Below are positions 17,781 to 27,638 of a stretch of DNA of 59,830 nt, in pieces. Made by a program: the position numbers and the translations under genes. The stretch is taken from the NCBI GenBank assembly GCA_014859445.1, contig JACUUC010000016.1, positions 1-59,830 of the forward strand, in the 5' to 3' direction. The notes beneath the pieces are model-generated. The model saw only the letters and a program-made list of their open reading frames with translations, had not been told where the DNA came from and searched no databases. How positions within the stretch are numbered: position 1 is the first letter of the stretch; each line of letters begins with the position of its first letter. The DNA is from Bacterioplanes sp. Its GTDB lineage: Bacteria > Pseudomonadota > Gammaproteobacteria > Pseudomonadales > Oceanobacteraceae.

Positions 17781-18634
17781 CGCGCATGGCCTTGATCAGT
17801 GGGTGTGTTGGGCAGTACCAGCATGGGGTCTACGCGTGCGTCGTTTAAGCTGACGGTCCAATGCAAATGTGGCCCAGTCGCGCGACCGGTTTGACCAACC
17901 GTACCGATGACATCACCGGCTTGGAGGGTTTGTCCGTCTTGCACATCAATGCGATCAAGGTGACACATCATACTGATGAGCCCTTGGCCATGATCAATGA
18001 ACACACTTTTGCCATTAAAATAAAAATCACCGGTTAGGGTCACAATCCCTGCGGCTGGTGCCTGAATGGGGGTGCCGGTTGGTGCGGCAATATCCAAACC
18101 GCTGTGTGGGTTGCGTGCTTCACCATTAAAAAAACGCTGAAAACCAAAGGGGCTACTGATGCGTCCATGCAATGGCCAAATGAATTCGGGCCAACCTTCG
18201 CTGCGGCGATAGTGACGATACACCGGTTGCATTTGTTGGGTTTCGCGGCGAATACGAGCCAATTGTTCGGGATTAGGGTGTACATGATGACGCTGTACGG
18301 TCAAATGTTGGCTAGGGTACTCGTGAGCGTTCACGACAAAATGAATCGGTTGATCATTGACGGTAATAAACGCCTCACCTAATGGCTGTCGTAAGGGGAT
18401 TCCCACGACCGCTTGCCAGTGATCAGGCTGTTTGGCGGGCATTACCAATACCGGTTGTTTTGCAAAAAACGCCTTCGGTGGTTGGTGGTATTCGCCGAGT
18501 GGCAGGATAACAATACCGCCAGGAATGGCGTTCGTGTTGGGTTTATGCTTTATCGAGGCGTGTGCCGTTACGGCAACACCGAGCAGTGTGATGAGCAATA
18601 GCGGGAACATGCGGAAAATAGCGTATTTATTCAT
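17777..18634 (-). CDS. M23-family cell-wall metallopeptidase
   Basis: A 285-residue secreted protein of the LytM/peptidase M23 family. Residues 1 to about 26 are a signal peptide (NKYAIFRMFPLLLITLLG...AHA). A beta-rich middle domain (IPLRQPLGEAFITVNDQP) is followed by the M23 domain. The zinc ligand motif HSGLDIAAPTGTPI is present, as is the later TGPHLHW, so it is probably catalytically active, unlike degenerate LytM activators. GGAG precedes the ATG, which overlaps the xseA stop by four bases. Its likely substrate is peptidoglycan cross-links in the periplasm. Confidence 0.9.
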   Translation of the reverse strand: MNKYAIFRMFPLLLITLLGVAVTAHASIKHKPNTNAIPGGIVILPLGEYHQPPKAFFAKQPVLVMPAKQPDHWQAVVGIPLRQPLGEAFITVNDQPIHFVVNAHEYPSQHLTVQRHHVHPNPEQLARIRRETQQMQPVYRHYRRSEGWPEFIWPLHGRISSPFGFQRFFNGEARNPHSGLDIAAPTGTPIQAPAAGIVTLTGDFYFNGKSVFIDHGQGLISMMCHLDRIDVQDGQTLQAGDVIGTVGQTGRATGPHLHWTVSLNDARVDPMLVLPNTPTDQGHAR

Positions 18635-19980
18635 GAGGACTCCTCGGTTTGTATCGCGCACACATCGGAGTCAATCCAACCATCTTGCACGCGGCTGCGC
18701 AAGCGCATGCCCGGCTGCACCTGTTGTGTCTGTTGAACAACGGCACCCTCGGCGGTTTGCGTGATGGAATAGCCGCGCGCTAGGACATTAAGGGGGCTGA
18801 GGTTGTGCAAGAGCGAGACGTGGCTAGCCAGTGTCTGCTGAAACCGCTGTATCTGCTGTTTCATGGCAAGAGTTAACCGCGGTGATAATGCGGATAAGCG
18901 CTCTTGCTGCAAGCCCAGCAAGCGCTGTGGATGTTGTTGCTGTAAGGCTCGTTGTTGCTGTTGTAGTTGTGTAGCGCAACGTTGCCACTGTATTTGCCAG
19001 GCGCGTTGTAAGCGCAACTCCAATTGATCAAGTTGCTGACTGTGCGCGGTGAGTACGTGTTGTGGCGTACGACAACGACTTTGCCATTGGCGAAGCCGTT
19101 GCTGATGATCGTGTAAGATTCGCTGCATCGCAGCCAGTAAGCGTGCTTGTTGCTGTTGAACGCGCTGCAGTTGTACGTGTTGGTCCGGGCTGATTAACTC
19201 GGCCGCGGCGGATGGCGTTGGCGCTCGCACATCCGCGACAAAGTCGGCGATGGTGACGTCGGTTTCGTGGCCAACGGCACTGACAATGGGAATGTGTGAG
19301 GCGTAAATAGCACGGGCAACGTGCTCATCGTTAAAACACCATAAATCTTCCAGTGAACCGCCACCACGTCCCAGCAGTAACACATCGACCCGTTGATCGC
19401 GATTGGCACGCTCAATGGCATGAATGATTTGTGGGATGGCGTCACGCCCTTGCACGGCGGTGGGATAAATATCCACTTCAATGGCGGGGCTTCGGCGGGC
19501 TAGCACGGTCAGCATGTCGTGTAGGGCAGCGCCGGTCGCCGAGGTAATAATGCCGACGCGGCGTACGACGGGAAGCGGTTTTTTATGAGCGGGATCAAAC
19601 AACCCTTGTTGCGCTAGTTGCGCTTTTAGTTGTTGAAACGCCAGTAGCAGTGCCCCTTCGCCGGCAGGCTTCATATGGTCAATGATCAGCTGATAATCGC
19701 CTCGATTTTCATACAAGCTGACTTTGCCGCTGACCTCAACAAAATCGCCTTCTTTCGGCATAAATCGCAGTTGTGCCGTGCGGGCACGAAACATGGCACA
19801 ACGGACTTGGGCGCCACTGTCTTTTAGCGTGAAATACCAGTGGCCTGAGGAGGGACGCGAGAGGTTAGAGATTTCTCCTTCGACTCGTACCTGACTGAAG
19901 GAAATTTCCAGTAATTGACGAGCGCGTTGATTCAATTGGCTAACGGTAAACGCGCGTTCGTTTGGGCTAGAATGTCTCAT
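18631..19980 (-). CDS. xseA: Exodeoxyribonuclease VII large subunit
   Basis: A 449-residue subunit of the exonuclease that degrades single-stranded DNA from both ends. The N-terminal OB fold (VSQLNQRARQLLE, VEGEISNLSRPSSGHWYFTLKD) and the catalytic core with GRGGGSLEDLWCFND, PIVSAVGHETDVTIADFVAD and RAPTPSAAAEL are intact. The C-terminal part is a long Gln/Arg-rich coiled coil. The small subunit xseB is not in the window. It is the first gene of a unit with the M23 peptidase and the small frame. Confidence 0.96.
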   Translation of the reverse strand: MRHSSPNERAFTVSQLNQRARQLLEISFSQVRVEGEISNLSRPSSGHWYFTLKDSGAQVRCAMFRARTAQLRFMPKEGDFVEVSGKVSLYENRGDYQLIIDHMKPAGEGALLLAFQQLKAQLAQQGLFDPAHKKPLPVVRRVGIITSATGAALHDMLTVLARRSPAIEVDIYPTAVQGRDAIPQIIHAIERANRDQRVDVLLLGRGGGSLEDLWCFNDEHVARAIYASHIPIVSAVGHETDVTIADFVADVRAPTPSAAAELISPDQHVQLQRVQQQQARLLAAMQRILHDHQQRLRQWQSRCRTPQHVLTAHSQQLDQLELRLQRAWQIQWQRCATQLQQQQRALQQQHPQRLLGLQQERLSALSPRLTLAMKQQIQRFQQTLASHVSLLHNLSPLNVLARGYSITQTAEGAVVQQTQQVQPGMRLRSRVQDGWIDSDVCAIQTEESS

Positions 19981-20128
19981 GATCGTGCGTCAATGTCCTA
20001 AGGCGTGAAAGGCAGTGTTTTCGTGCTACCACAATTCGTTAAGGTTAACAGGGATGGCGGTAAAGATCAGCTTAAGCATGACTCGTTGGTCGTTTATGTG
20101 GCCTTAATAGTCTCATTCAAACGTCTAG

Positions 20129-20150
20129 TTAGTGACATGGGTCACACTAA
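20129..20150. promoter_or_regulatory. CRP-like inverted repeat upstream of the DUF3015 gene
   Basis: Bases 20132-20145 read GTGAC-ATGG-GTCAC, a perfect inverted repeat, and the wider site AGTGA-N6-TCACA differs from the CRP/Vfr consensus TGTGA-N6-TCACA at one base. Its centre is about 98 bases before the ATG. A possible -10 (GTTATC, 20166-20171) would place the centre near -40, as in class II activation. No footprint or crp gene is visible here, so the regulator is inferred. Confidence 0.4.
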
Positions 20151-20236
20151 TAAAGTAGACAAGTGGTTATCCGATGGCTACTGTTACGGCTTCAGCAATC
20201 GCTGAAGTTGATTTTATGACACAAGGAAATAGTTCT

Positions 20237-20707
20237 ATGAAAAAAATCATTGCCGGTGCAATTTTAGCTGCTTCTTCAACCATGGCTTTTGCTAATGGTC
20301 CTGCAGGTTGTGGTTTAGGTACTGCTGTTGTTTTCCCAAATGCAAGTGCTTGGCATGAGCATGTATTGGCTGCCACCACAAACGGTACTTCTGGTAACCA
20401 AACGTTTGGTATGACTTCAGGTACTTTGGGCTGTGAAGCCGCTAACGGTCCATTGAAATTGGCTCAAGCGTTCATTGATGACAACATGGATCAATTGGCG
20501 TTAGATACCGCTAAAGGCGAAGGCGAGACTTTAGCTGCATTGGCTGAAGTCATGGGCGTTGATGCACAAGACACTGCTGCATTTAACCGCACTATGCAAA
20601 GTAACTTCGACAGCGTTTTCCATGCTGAAGCAACATCGGGCACTGCTTTCGAAGCAATGCAAGCGGCGATGGCACAAGACGCAGCTCTGCAAAAATACCT
20701 CGGTTAA
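20237..20707 (+). CDS. DUF3015-family secreted protein
   Basis: A 156-residue exported protein. Residues 1 to about 20 are a typical signal peptide (KKIIAGAILAASSTMAFA). The mature protein begins with NGPAGCGLGTAVVF, and a second cysteine lies in TLGCEAANGP; the two could form a disulfide. The rest is Ala-rich and helical. This fits the DUF3015 family, whose function is unknown. AAGGAA sits 8 bases before the ATG; an upstream in-frame start at 20174 would spoil the signal peptide. Its own terminator follows, and the pyrimidine-ending, uniform codon use suggests strong expression. Confidence 0.82.
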   Translation: MKKIIAGAILAASSTMAFANGPAGCGLGTAVVFPNASAWHEHVLAATTNGTSGNQTFGMTSGTLGCEAANGPLKLAQAFIDDNMDQLALDTAKGEGETLAALAEVMGVDAQDTAAFNRTMQSNFDSVFHAEATSGTAFEAMQAAMAQDAALQKYLG

Positions 20708-20720
20708 TTCCGTTTGGTAC

Positions 20721-20751
20721 AAAAAAAGCGCGCTTTGGCGCGCTTTTTTTT
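20721..20751 (+). terminator. Rho-independent terminator after the DUF3015 gene
   Basis: Strong GC stem: an A run then GCGCGC, a TTTG loop, GCGCGC and eight T residues. It separates the DUF3015 transcript from the following DUF4105 gene, which starts only about 30 bases later, so some readthrough is possible. Confidence 0.9.
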
Positions 20752-20781
20752 GGCTTTTAAGGATTGGAGAGACTAAACAGG

Positions 20782-22677
20782 ATGACGGGTCGTATGCTAC
20801 GGCAAACCATTTACACGGTCAGTTTTTTGAGTGCCAGTCTGCTGCTCAACGCACAATCACTGGATACTCCCGTAACACCAGTAAACAAACATCATAATCA
20901 TTCCGCACTATTCGAAACGTTGGCAGAAGAGCCTCAGTGGTTACATTTGTTGCATTATCGGCAACACTATAATGGGCGTGTTTACAGTCAAAACGACAGT
21001 GCAGAATTTTTTCTAAGCCCAGCCGGTAAAACCGATGCAAAAGCGGAGCTGATGGCAAGTATTTCTGCCTTTTCGGAATTACATCCATCTGATAACACGT
21101 CGGCTCAATGTCGTTTTCCTGCACGCTATCATTGGTTGAAAGCGCAATGGTCGGATCATCCGTTTATTGATCAGCCATGCCCTGAGTTTGAGCAATGGCG
21201 TGATGAAATTAATGCCGCGTCGTTGACGTTGATTTTCCCCGCATCGCACATCAACTCCCCTTCGTCTATGTATGGTCATACGCTAGTGCGTATGGATCGT
21301 GCTGATCCGAACAGCAGTAAATTGTTGGCTTATAGTGTGAACTTTGCTGCCAACGCCGATATGACCGATAACGAATTGGTATTTAGCTACAAAGGTTTAA
21401 CGGGCGGCTACCCAGGTGTGGTGTCGGTGTTGCCATATTATGCGAAAACCAACGAATATCAGCACATGGAACATCGTGATATTTGGGAATATCCGCTTAA
21501 TTTTACCGCGGATGAAGTGGCGCAATTTGTACGCCATATTTGGGAAACGCAAGATACGTATTTTGATTACTTCTTTTTTGATGAAAACTGCTCATACCGA
21601 TTATTGGCGTTGTTTGATGCCGCCAGTGAACGCGCGAACTTAGCCAGTGAGTTTTTCTTCACGGCCGTTCCGGTCGATACCATACGTGCATTGCAGCGTC
21701 AGGGCTTGGTCGCTGGTGCGGAGTATCGAGCGTCGGCCGGTAGTGAATTATTGGCAAAAAGTGCACAAACCACCGATTTGGTCAGGCAGATTTCTGTGCA
21801 GTTGGTGGATACAGACCAAGACATTCATCAGTTATTGGCGCCGTTATCCGCACAAGATCAGGCTCGTGCGTTGGAATTGGCCCATGCCTATGCGCGTTAC
21901 TTGGCGGTAAAGCGTAAGCAGGGTACCCCCGAGTTGCGTCAGCGTACGTTAGCGATGTTGTCCGTTCGTAGCCGTATCGACGTGAACAGCGATTTTGAGC
22001 CAACGCCAATGCCATCGGTTCGAGATGATCAAGGGCATCGAACGCATCGTGTACAAGGTTGGGTTGGTCAGAGTGATGATCACACGTTTACCCAATTCAG
22101 TCTTCGTATGGCGTACCACGAGGTGATGGATTTACCAGCCGGTTTTGTTCCTGGTTCGCAAATTCAGATGGGGCAGTTGGATGTGCGCTATCAGAATGAA
22201 CGCTTAAGGCTGGAGCAGTTATTGGTCGTCGATGTGTTGTCACTGAGTCCGCGCAATTTGTACTTCAAACCAACCGCTTGGGGGGTGAGTTCCGGCCTAG
22301 AGCGGTTTTATGGCTCAGAAACAGAGTTGTATGCCTATTTGAAAATCGGATTCGGTCGAGCCTATGACAGCCCCCTGGGATTGTGGTACGGGCTACTTGA
22401 AGGACAGCTGCTGGTGGACGATCAATTCGCGCGCCACCATCAGTTGAGTTTAGGACCACGATTGGGTTGGTTGTGGCAGAAAACGGCATGGCAACAGCAA
22501 ATCGAGGCGCATTGGCTACCTTCTGTGTTGGGTGATGATCGCTCACGCCGACAAGTGACTTGGTCGTTGGGTTATCGTTGGCATGATCAATTGCAATGGC
22601 GCGCCAATATAGGGCGTCAATGGCAGGATGATCAGGCAATCACCGAATCACGCGTTGGGTTTTCTTGGTATTACTGA
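20782..22677 (+). CDS. DUF4105 envelope protein with probable C-terminal beta-barrel
   Basis: A 631-residue exported protein. The N-terminus is a signal-like stretch (QTIYTVSFLSASLLLNA). The middle carries the DUF4105 (Lnb N-terminal periplasmic) region with SSMYGHTLVRMD (His166) and DENCSYRLL (Cys270). A His-before-Cys order with an NC motif recalls permuted NlpC/P60 or LRAT-like cysteine enzymes; that is inference. From about residue 425 the sequence alternates hydrophobic and polar residues and ends FSWYY, matching the aromatic end signal of outer-membrane barrels. The ATG at 20782 follows GGAGAG. The stop overlaps the hydrolase start by one base. The function is unknown. Confidence 0.82.
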   Translation: MTGRMLRQTIYTVSFLSASLLLNAQSLDTPVTPVNKHHNHSALFETLAEEPQWLHLLHYRQHYNGRVYSQNDSAEFFLSPAGKTDAKAELMASISAFSELHPSDNTSAQCRFPARYHWLKAQWSDHPFIDQPCPEFEQWRDEINAASLTLIFPASHINSPSSMYGHTLVRMDRADPNSSKLLAYSVNFAANADMTDNELVFSYKGLTGGYPGVVSVLPYYAKTNEYQHMEHRDIWEYPLNFTADEVAQFVRHIWETQDTYFDYFFFDENCSYRLLALFDAASERANLASEFFFTAVPVDTIRALQRQGLVAGAEYRASAGSELLAKSAQTTDLVRQISVQLVDTDQDIHQLLAPLSAQDQARALELAHAYARYLAVKRKQGTPELRQRTLAMLSVRSRIDVNSDFEPTPMPSVRDDQGHRTHRVQGWVGQSDDHTFTQFSLRMAYHEVMDLPAGFVPGSQIQMGQLDVRYQNERLRLEQLLVVDVLSLSPRNLYFKPTAWGVSSGLERFYGSETELYAYLKIGFGRAYDSPLGLWYGLLEGQLLVDDQFARHHQLSLGPRLGWLWQKTAWQQQIEAHWLPSVLGDDRSRRQVTWSLGYRWHDQLQWRANIGRQWQDDQAITESRVGFSWYY

Positions 22678-23525
22678 TGAACCGATTGTTGATTGTGGCT
22701 GTGTGCCTTATGGTATCGGGTTGTAGTGCATTAACGACGGTGTTTTTTTATCCGCAAAGCGTTTGGGTTCAAACACCCGACGATATGTCGTATCCCTATT
22801 CCGATGTGTATCTAACCACGGCCGATGGGGTACAGATACATGGTTGGTGGTTACCCCCTGAATCATCCACCTCGAATGGTTCGAGTCCTTCGACGGTTGT
22901 CCTGCACCTTCATGGCAATGCCGAAAATATCAGTACGCATTTTCGCAGTATCCTGTGGTTGGTGGAACAGGGGGCAGGGGTACTGACATTGGATTATCGT
23001 GGCTTTGGTGCATCAGAAGGACGGGCTCTTATTCCTGATGTGCTGCACGATGTGGAAGCCGGTGTTCAATGGCTCCAGCAGCAGTATCCTGATGCGTCGG
23101 TGTGGATTGTTGGCCAGAGTATTGGTGCGGCGTTAACACTCACTTATGCCGGTCGCATGGCTTCAGAGTCGGTGTTAGCGGGCGTGGTGGTGGATGCGCC
23201 ATTTTCTGGTTTGGGTGATGTGGCCCGTTACGCAGTGACTCAATCTTGGTTAGGCTGGGTGTTGTGGCCGTGGACATGGTTGTTGCCACAGCAATGGGAT
23301 GCCAAGCAGGCCATCGCAAAAATCCGTATTCCCGTCTTGGTAATCCACAGCGCAGAGGATAAAATCATCCCGCGCGAACAGGGGTGGCAGTTGTATCAAT
23401 TGTTGCAATCGCCTTCTTGTTGGTTAGAAAGTCGAGGGCCTCATATCGCATCGTTTGCATTTGCCGATGTGCGAGAGGCGACTTGGCAGTTTATTGACGC
23501 GGGCATTTGCGCCTCTGCGCTGTAA
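22677..23525 (+). CDS. Lipoprotein alpha/beta hydrolase, Bem46-like
   Basis: A 282-residue lipoprotein with lipobox VSGC near residue 15. The hydrolase core shows LHLHGNAENIS, DYRGFGASEGR, the nucleophile elbow GQSIGA and, later, HSAEDKIIP with a catalytic Asp; the final His is probably in the RGPHIASF stretch. This arrangement fits the Bem46/YhfK-like group of serine hydrolases. It starts on the last base of the DUF4105 stop (TGATG), so the two are coupled and are likely to work on the same envelope substrate. The substrate is unknown. Confidence 0.87.
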   Translation: MNRLLIVAVCLMVSGCSALTTVFFYPQSVWVQTPDDMSYPYSDVYLTTADGVQIHGWWLPPESSTSNGSSPSTVVLHLHGNAENISTHFRSILWLVEQGAGVLTLDYRGFGASEGRALIPDVLHDVEAGVQWLQQQYPDASVWIVGQSIGAALTLTYAGRMASESVLAGVVVDAPFSGLGDVARYAVTQSWLGWVLWPWTWLLPQQWDAKQAIAKIRIPVLVIHSAEDKIIPREQGWQLYQLLQSPSCWLESRGPHIASFAFADVREATWQFIDAGICASAL

Positions 23526-23543
23526 TTAGTTTCTGATTGGGAT

Positions 23544-25094
<1,551 letters not shown>

Positions 25095-25115
25095 GACTGT
25101 ACACGCGCTGAAGCT

Positions 25116-25146
25116 GGGGATGACACGTCATCCCCAATTTTGTTTT
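25116..25146 (+). terminator. Hairpin between guaB and guaA
   Basis: GGGGATGA (25116-25123) pairs perfectly with TCATCCCC (25128-25135) around a CACG loop, followed by AATTTTGTTTTT. It has the form of an intrinsic terminator but lies only 23 bases before the guaA ATG with no obvious promoter after it, so it probably acts as a partial terminator or attenuator. Confidence 0.75.
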
Positions 25147-25169
25147 TGTCCGTTTATTTGGAAACAGTT

Positions 25170-26750
25170 ATGTCTCAAGACATTCATGCTCAACGTATTT
25201 TGATTTTGGATTTCGGTTCGCAATACACCCAGTTGATTGCGCGCCGTGTTCGTGAAATTGGCGTTTTTTCTGAAATCCGTGCGTGGGACATGGATGAGGC
25301 CGACATTCGTGAATACCAGCCAACGGGGATCATTCTCGCTGGTGGTCCTGAGTCGGTGACGGAGTTGAACTCGCCTCGTGCCCCCGAAGTCGTCTTCAAT
25401 TTAGGCGTGCCTGTATTGGGTATTTGCTATGGCATGCAAACCATGGCCGAGCAGTTGGGTGGTAAAGTCCAAAGCTCTACGATTCGTGAATTCGGTTACG
25501 CGCAAGTGGCTGTCGAAGGGGTAAGCCATTTACTGGCCGATATCAAAGATCATGTGGACAGCAAGACCGGTAAAGCGTTGTTGGATGTGTGGATGAGTCA
25601 CGGCGATAAAGTCGTTACCATGCCAGCCGGTTTCGAGCTGATGGCGTCAACGCCCAGCTGCCCCATTGCCGGTATGTTTCATGCCGATAAACATTTTTAC
25701 GGCGTGCAGTTTCACCCCGAAGTAACACACACACTGCAAGGTCAGCGTTTGCTTGAGCATTTTGTGTTGGGTATTTGTGGTTGTGATGCCTTGTGGACAC
25801 CTGCCAAAATCATCGAAGACCAAATCGAAAAAGTGCGTGCTCAGGTGGGCCAACGTAAAGTGTTGCTGGGCTTATCCGGCGGTGTGGATTCCTCGGTGGT
25901 GGCTGCCTTGTTGCACAAAGCCATTGGCGACCAATTAACCTGTGTGTTTGTCGATAATGGCTTGTTGCGTAAGAACGAAGGCGACATGGTCATGGACATG
26001 TTCGCTAAAAACATGGGCGTGAAAGTAATTCGTGCCAATGCCGAAGAGCTATTCTTGGGTCGTTTATTGGGTGTGTCCGATCCCGAGCAAAAGCGCAAAG
26101 TCATCGGTAATACCTTTATTGAAGTGTTTGATGCCGAAGCGCAAAAAATTCAAGATGTGGATTTCTTGGCGCAAGGCACCATTTATCCGGATGTGATTGA
26201 AAGTGCAGCCTCTAAAACAGGTAAAGCGCACGTGATTAAGTCGCATCACAATGTGGGTGGTTTGCCCGATGACATGAAAATGGAATTGGTAGAGCCACTG
26301 CGTGAGTTATTCAAAGACGAAGTTCGCAAAATTGGTTTAGAACTGGGCTTGCCGTATGACATGGTTTACCGTCATCCTTTCCCAGGCCCGGGTTTGGGTG
26401 TGCGCATCTTAGGCGAAGTGAAAAAAGAATACGCCGATGTCTTGCGTGAAGCCGATGCGATTTTCCTCGAAGAATTGCACAATTTTGGTTGGTACCACAA
26501 AACCTCACAGGCCTTTGTGGTGTTCTTGCCGGTGAAATCCGTAGGTGTGGTGGGCGATGCTCGTCGCTATGAGTGGGTGGTATCGCTACGAGCGGTGGAA
26601 ACCATCGACTTCATGACGGCTCGTTGGGCGCATCTGCCATACGAACTGCTGGAAAAAGTGTCGAACCGCATCATCAACGAGATTGAACACATTTCTCGCG
26701 TAGCCTATGACGTCTCCAGTAAGCCGCCCGCCACGATTGAGTGGGAATAA
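25170..26750 (+). CDS. guaA: GMP synthase (glutamine-hydrolysing)
   Basis: A 526-residue enzyme that aminates XMP to GMP. The N-terminal class I amidotransferase has Cys86 in LGICYGMQ and the later His/Glu in VQFHPEVTH. The ATP pyrophosphatase domain shows the PP-loop GLSGGVDSS, and the C-terminal dimerisation domain ends KPPATIEWE, as is usual. The frame extends to 25140, but the ATG at 25170 follows GGAA and gives the family start. It is cotranscribed with guaB apart from the intervening hairpin. Confidence 0.98.
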   Translation: MSQDIHAQRILILDFGSQYTQLIARRVREIGVFSEIRAWDMDEADIREYQPTGIILAGGPESVTELNSPRAPEVVFNLGVPVLGICYGMQTMAEQLGGKVQSSTIREFGYAQVAVEGVSHLLADIKDHVDSKTGKALLDVWMSHGDKVVTMPAGFELMASTPSCPIAGMFHADKHFYGVQFHPEVTHTLQGQRLLEHFVLGICGCDALWTPAKIIEDQIEKVRAQVGQRKVLLGLSGGVDSSVVAALLHKAIGDQLTCVFVDNGLLRKNEGDMVMDMFAKNMGVKVIRANAEELFLGRLLGVSDPEQKRKVIGNTFIEVFDAEAQKIQDVDFLAQGTIYPDVIESAASKTGKAHVIKSHHNVGGLPDDMKMELVEPLRELFKDEVRKIGLELGLPYDMVYRHPFPGPGLGVRILGEVKKEYADVLREADAIFLEELHNFGWYHKTSQAFVVFLPVKSVGVVGDARRYEWVVSLRAVETIDFMTARWAHLPYELLEKVSNRIINEIEHISRVAYDVSSKPPATIEWE

Positions 26751-26751
26751 C

Positions 26752-26780
26752 AAAAAAGCCACCTTCGGGTGGCTTTTTTG
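26752..26780. terminator. Terminator after guaA
   Basis: AAAAAAGCCACC and GGTGGCTTTTTT flank a TTCG tetraloop, with A and T runs on both sides. It can serve guaA on the plus strand and the nitroreductase gene on the minus strand. Confidence 0.92.
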
Positions 26781-26798
26781 TAGGCCGAAGTCAATGCG

Positions 26799-27461
26799 TT
26801 AACTGATGAACTGCACCGACTCGCTTAATGTCGCGCGCTCCGTGCGAGTACGGTTGGCGGCTGCGCTGTCATCTTCGTAGCCAAACGACATGCCAAATAA
26901 AATGCCTTGTTCTTCGGGGATGTTCAGCTGTGCTTTAATGGGGGCTGGAAATTGACCCAGTGCGCCTTGCATGCAGCTGCGAATACCACGTTCTTCCAAT
27001 AACAGGGTGAGCGTTTGTGCGTAGATGCCGATGTCCACCGCGCCCATGATGCCTAAATATTTATCCATGGCAAAAAACGCAACATGCGGTGCATCGAAAA
27101 AGGCCCAGTTGCGCAACATAGCCATGTTACGTTTCATTTTGTCGTCACGGGCAATGTCCATCGCGCTGTATAGGGCATTGGCTGAGCCGAATTGACGTTC
27201 GCGATGCACTCCTTCATAAGCCACTTTCCAATCAAATTCAGGATTGGGTGTTTGCTGTTGCATCACAGTTTGAATGAGGGTTTTCTTTAATGTTTCTTTG
27301 GCTGAGCCGGAGACCACATAGGTGCTCCAAGGCTGAACATTGCAATTAGAAGGCGATTTTTGCGCCAAGGTAAACACTTCTTGCAGTACCGCTGGGTCAA
27401 CCACGTCTGACTTAAATGCACGTACCGAATGACGTTGCTGCAGTAATTCCGATAAACTCAT
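26799..27461 (-). CDS. Nitroreductase-family FMN oxidoreductase
   Basis: A 220-residue cytoplasmic flavoprotein of the NfsB/nitroreductase fold. The N-terminal FMN phosphate-binding region reads LLQQRHSVRAFKSD; SPSNCNVQPW is the family's second FMN motif; the C-terminal half contains GIYAQTLTLLLEERGIRSCMQ. Members reduce nitroaromatics, quinones or enones with NAD(P)H; the natural substrate is unknown. It lies on the same strand as pepA, 177 bases downstream of it, so a shared transcript is possible. Confidence 0.9.
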   Translation of the reverse strand: MSLSELLQQRHSVRAFKSDVVDPAVLQEVFTLAQKSPSNCNVQPWSTYVVSGSAKETLKKTLIQTVMQQQTPNPEFDWKVAYEGVHRERQFGSANALYSAMDIARDDKMKRNMAMLRNWAFFDAPHVAFFAMDKYLGIMGAVDIGIYAQTLTLLLEERGIRSCMQGALGQFPAPIKAQLNIPEEQGILFGMSFGYEDDSAAANRTRTERATLSESVQFIS

Positions 27462-27638
27462 ATCACCGACTCATTGTTGTTATTGAGAGTTTCACCAGCA
27501 TAGCAAACATTGCATGACGGCGTGGGTTCAAAGGTGACAAACCGCGGGCAAACGATGACAAGTCTAAGCTGGTTTATCGGCGTCACCGAGCCGAGCAGGG
27601 GGTGTGAATCCGCCACTCGGCCGTTGCGTATCTATTGG

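Noticed and set aside
20005-20205. 66-codon plus-strand frame upstream of the DUF3015 gene
   Set aside because: No ribosome site and no recognisable features; it runs through the palindrome and promoter region of the DUF3015 gene.
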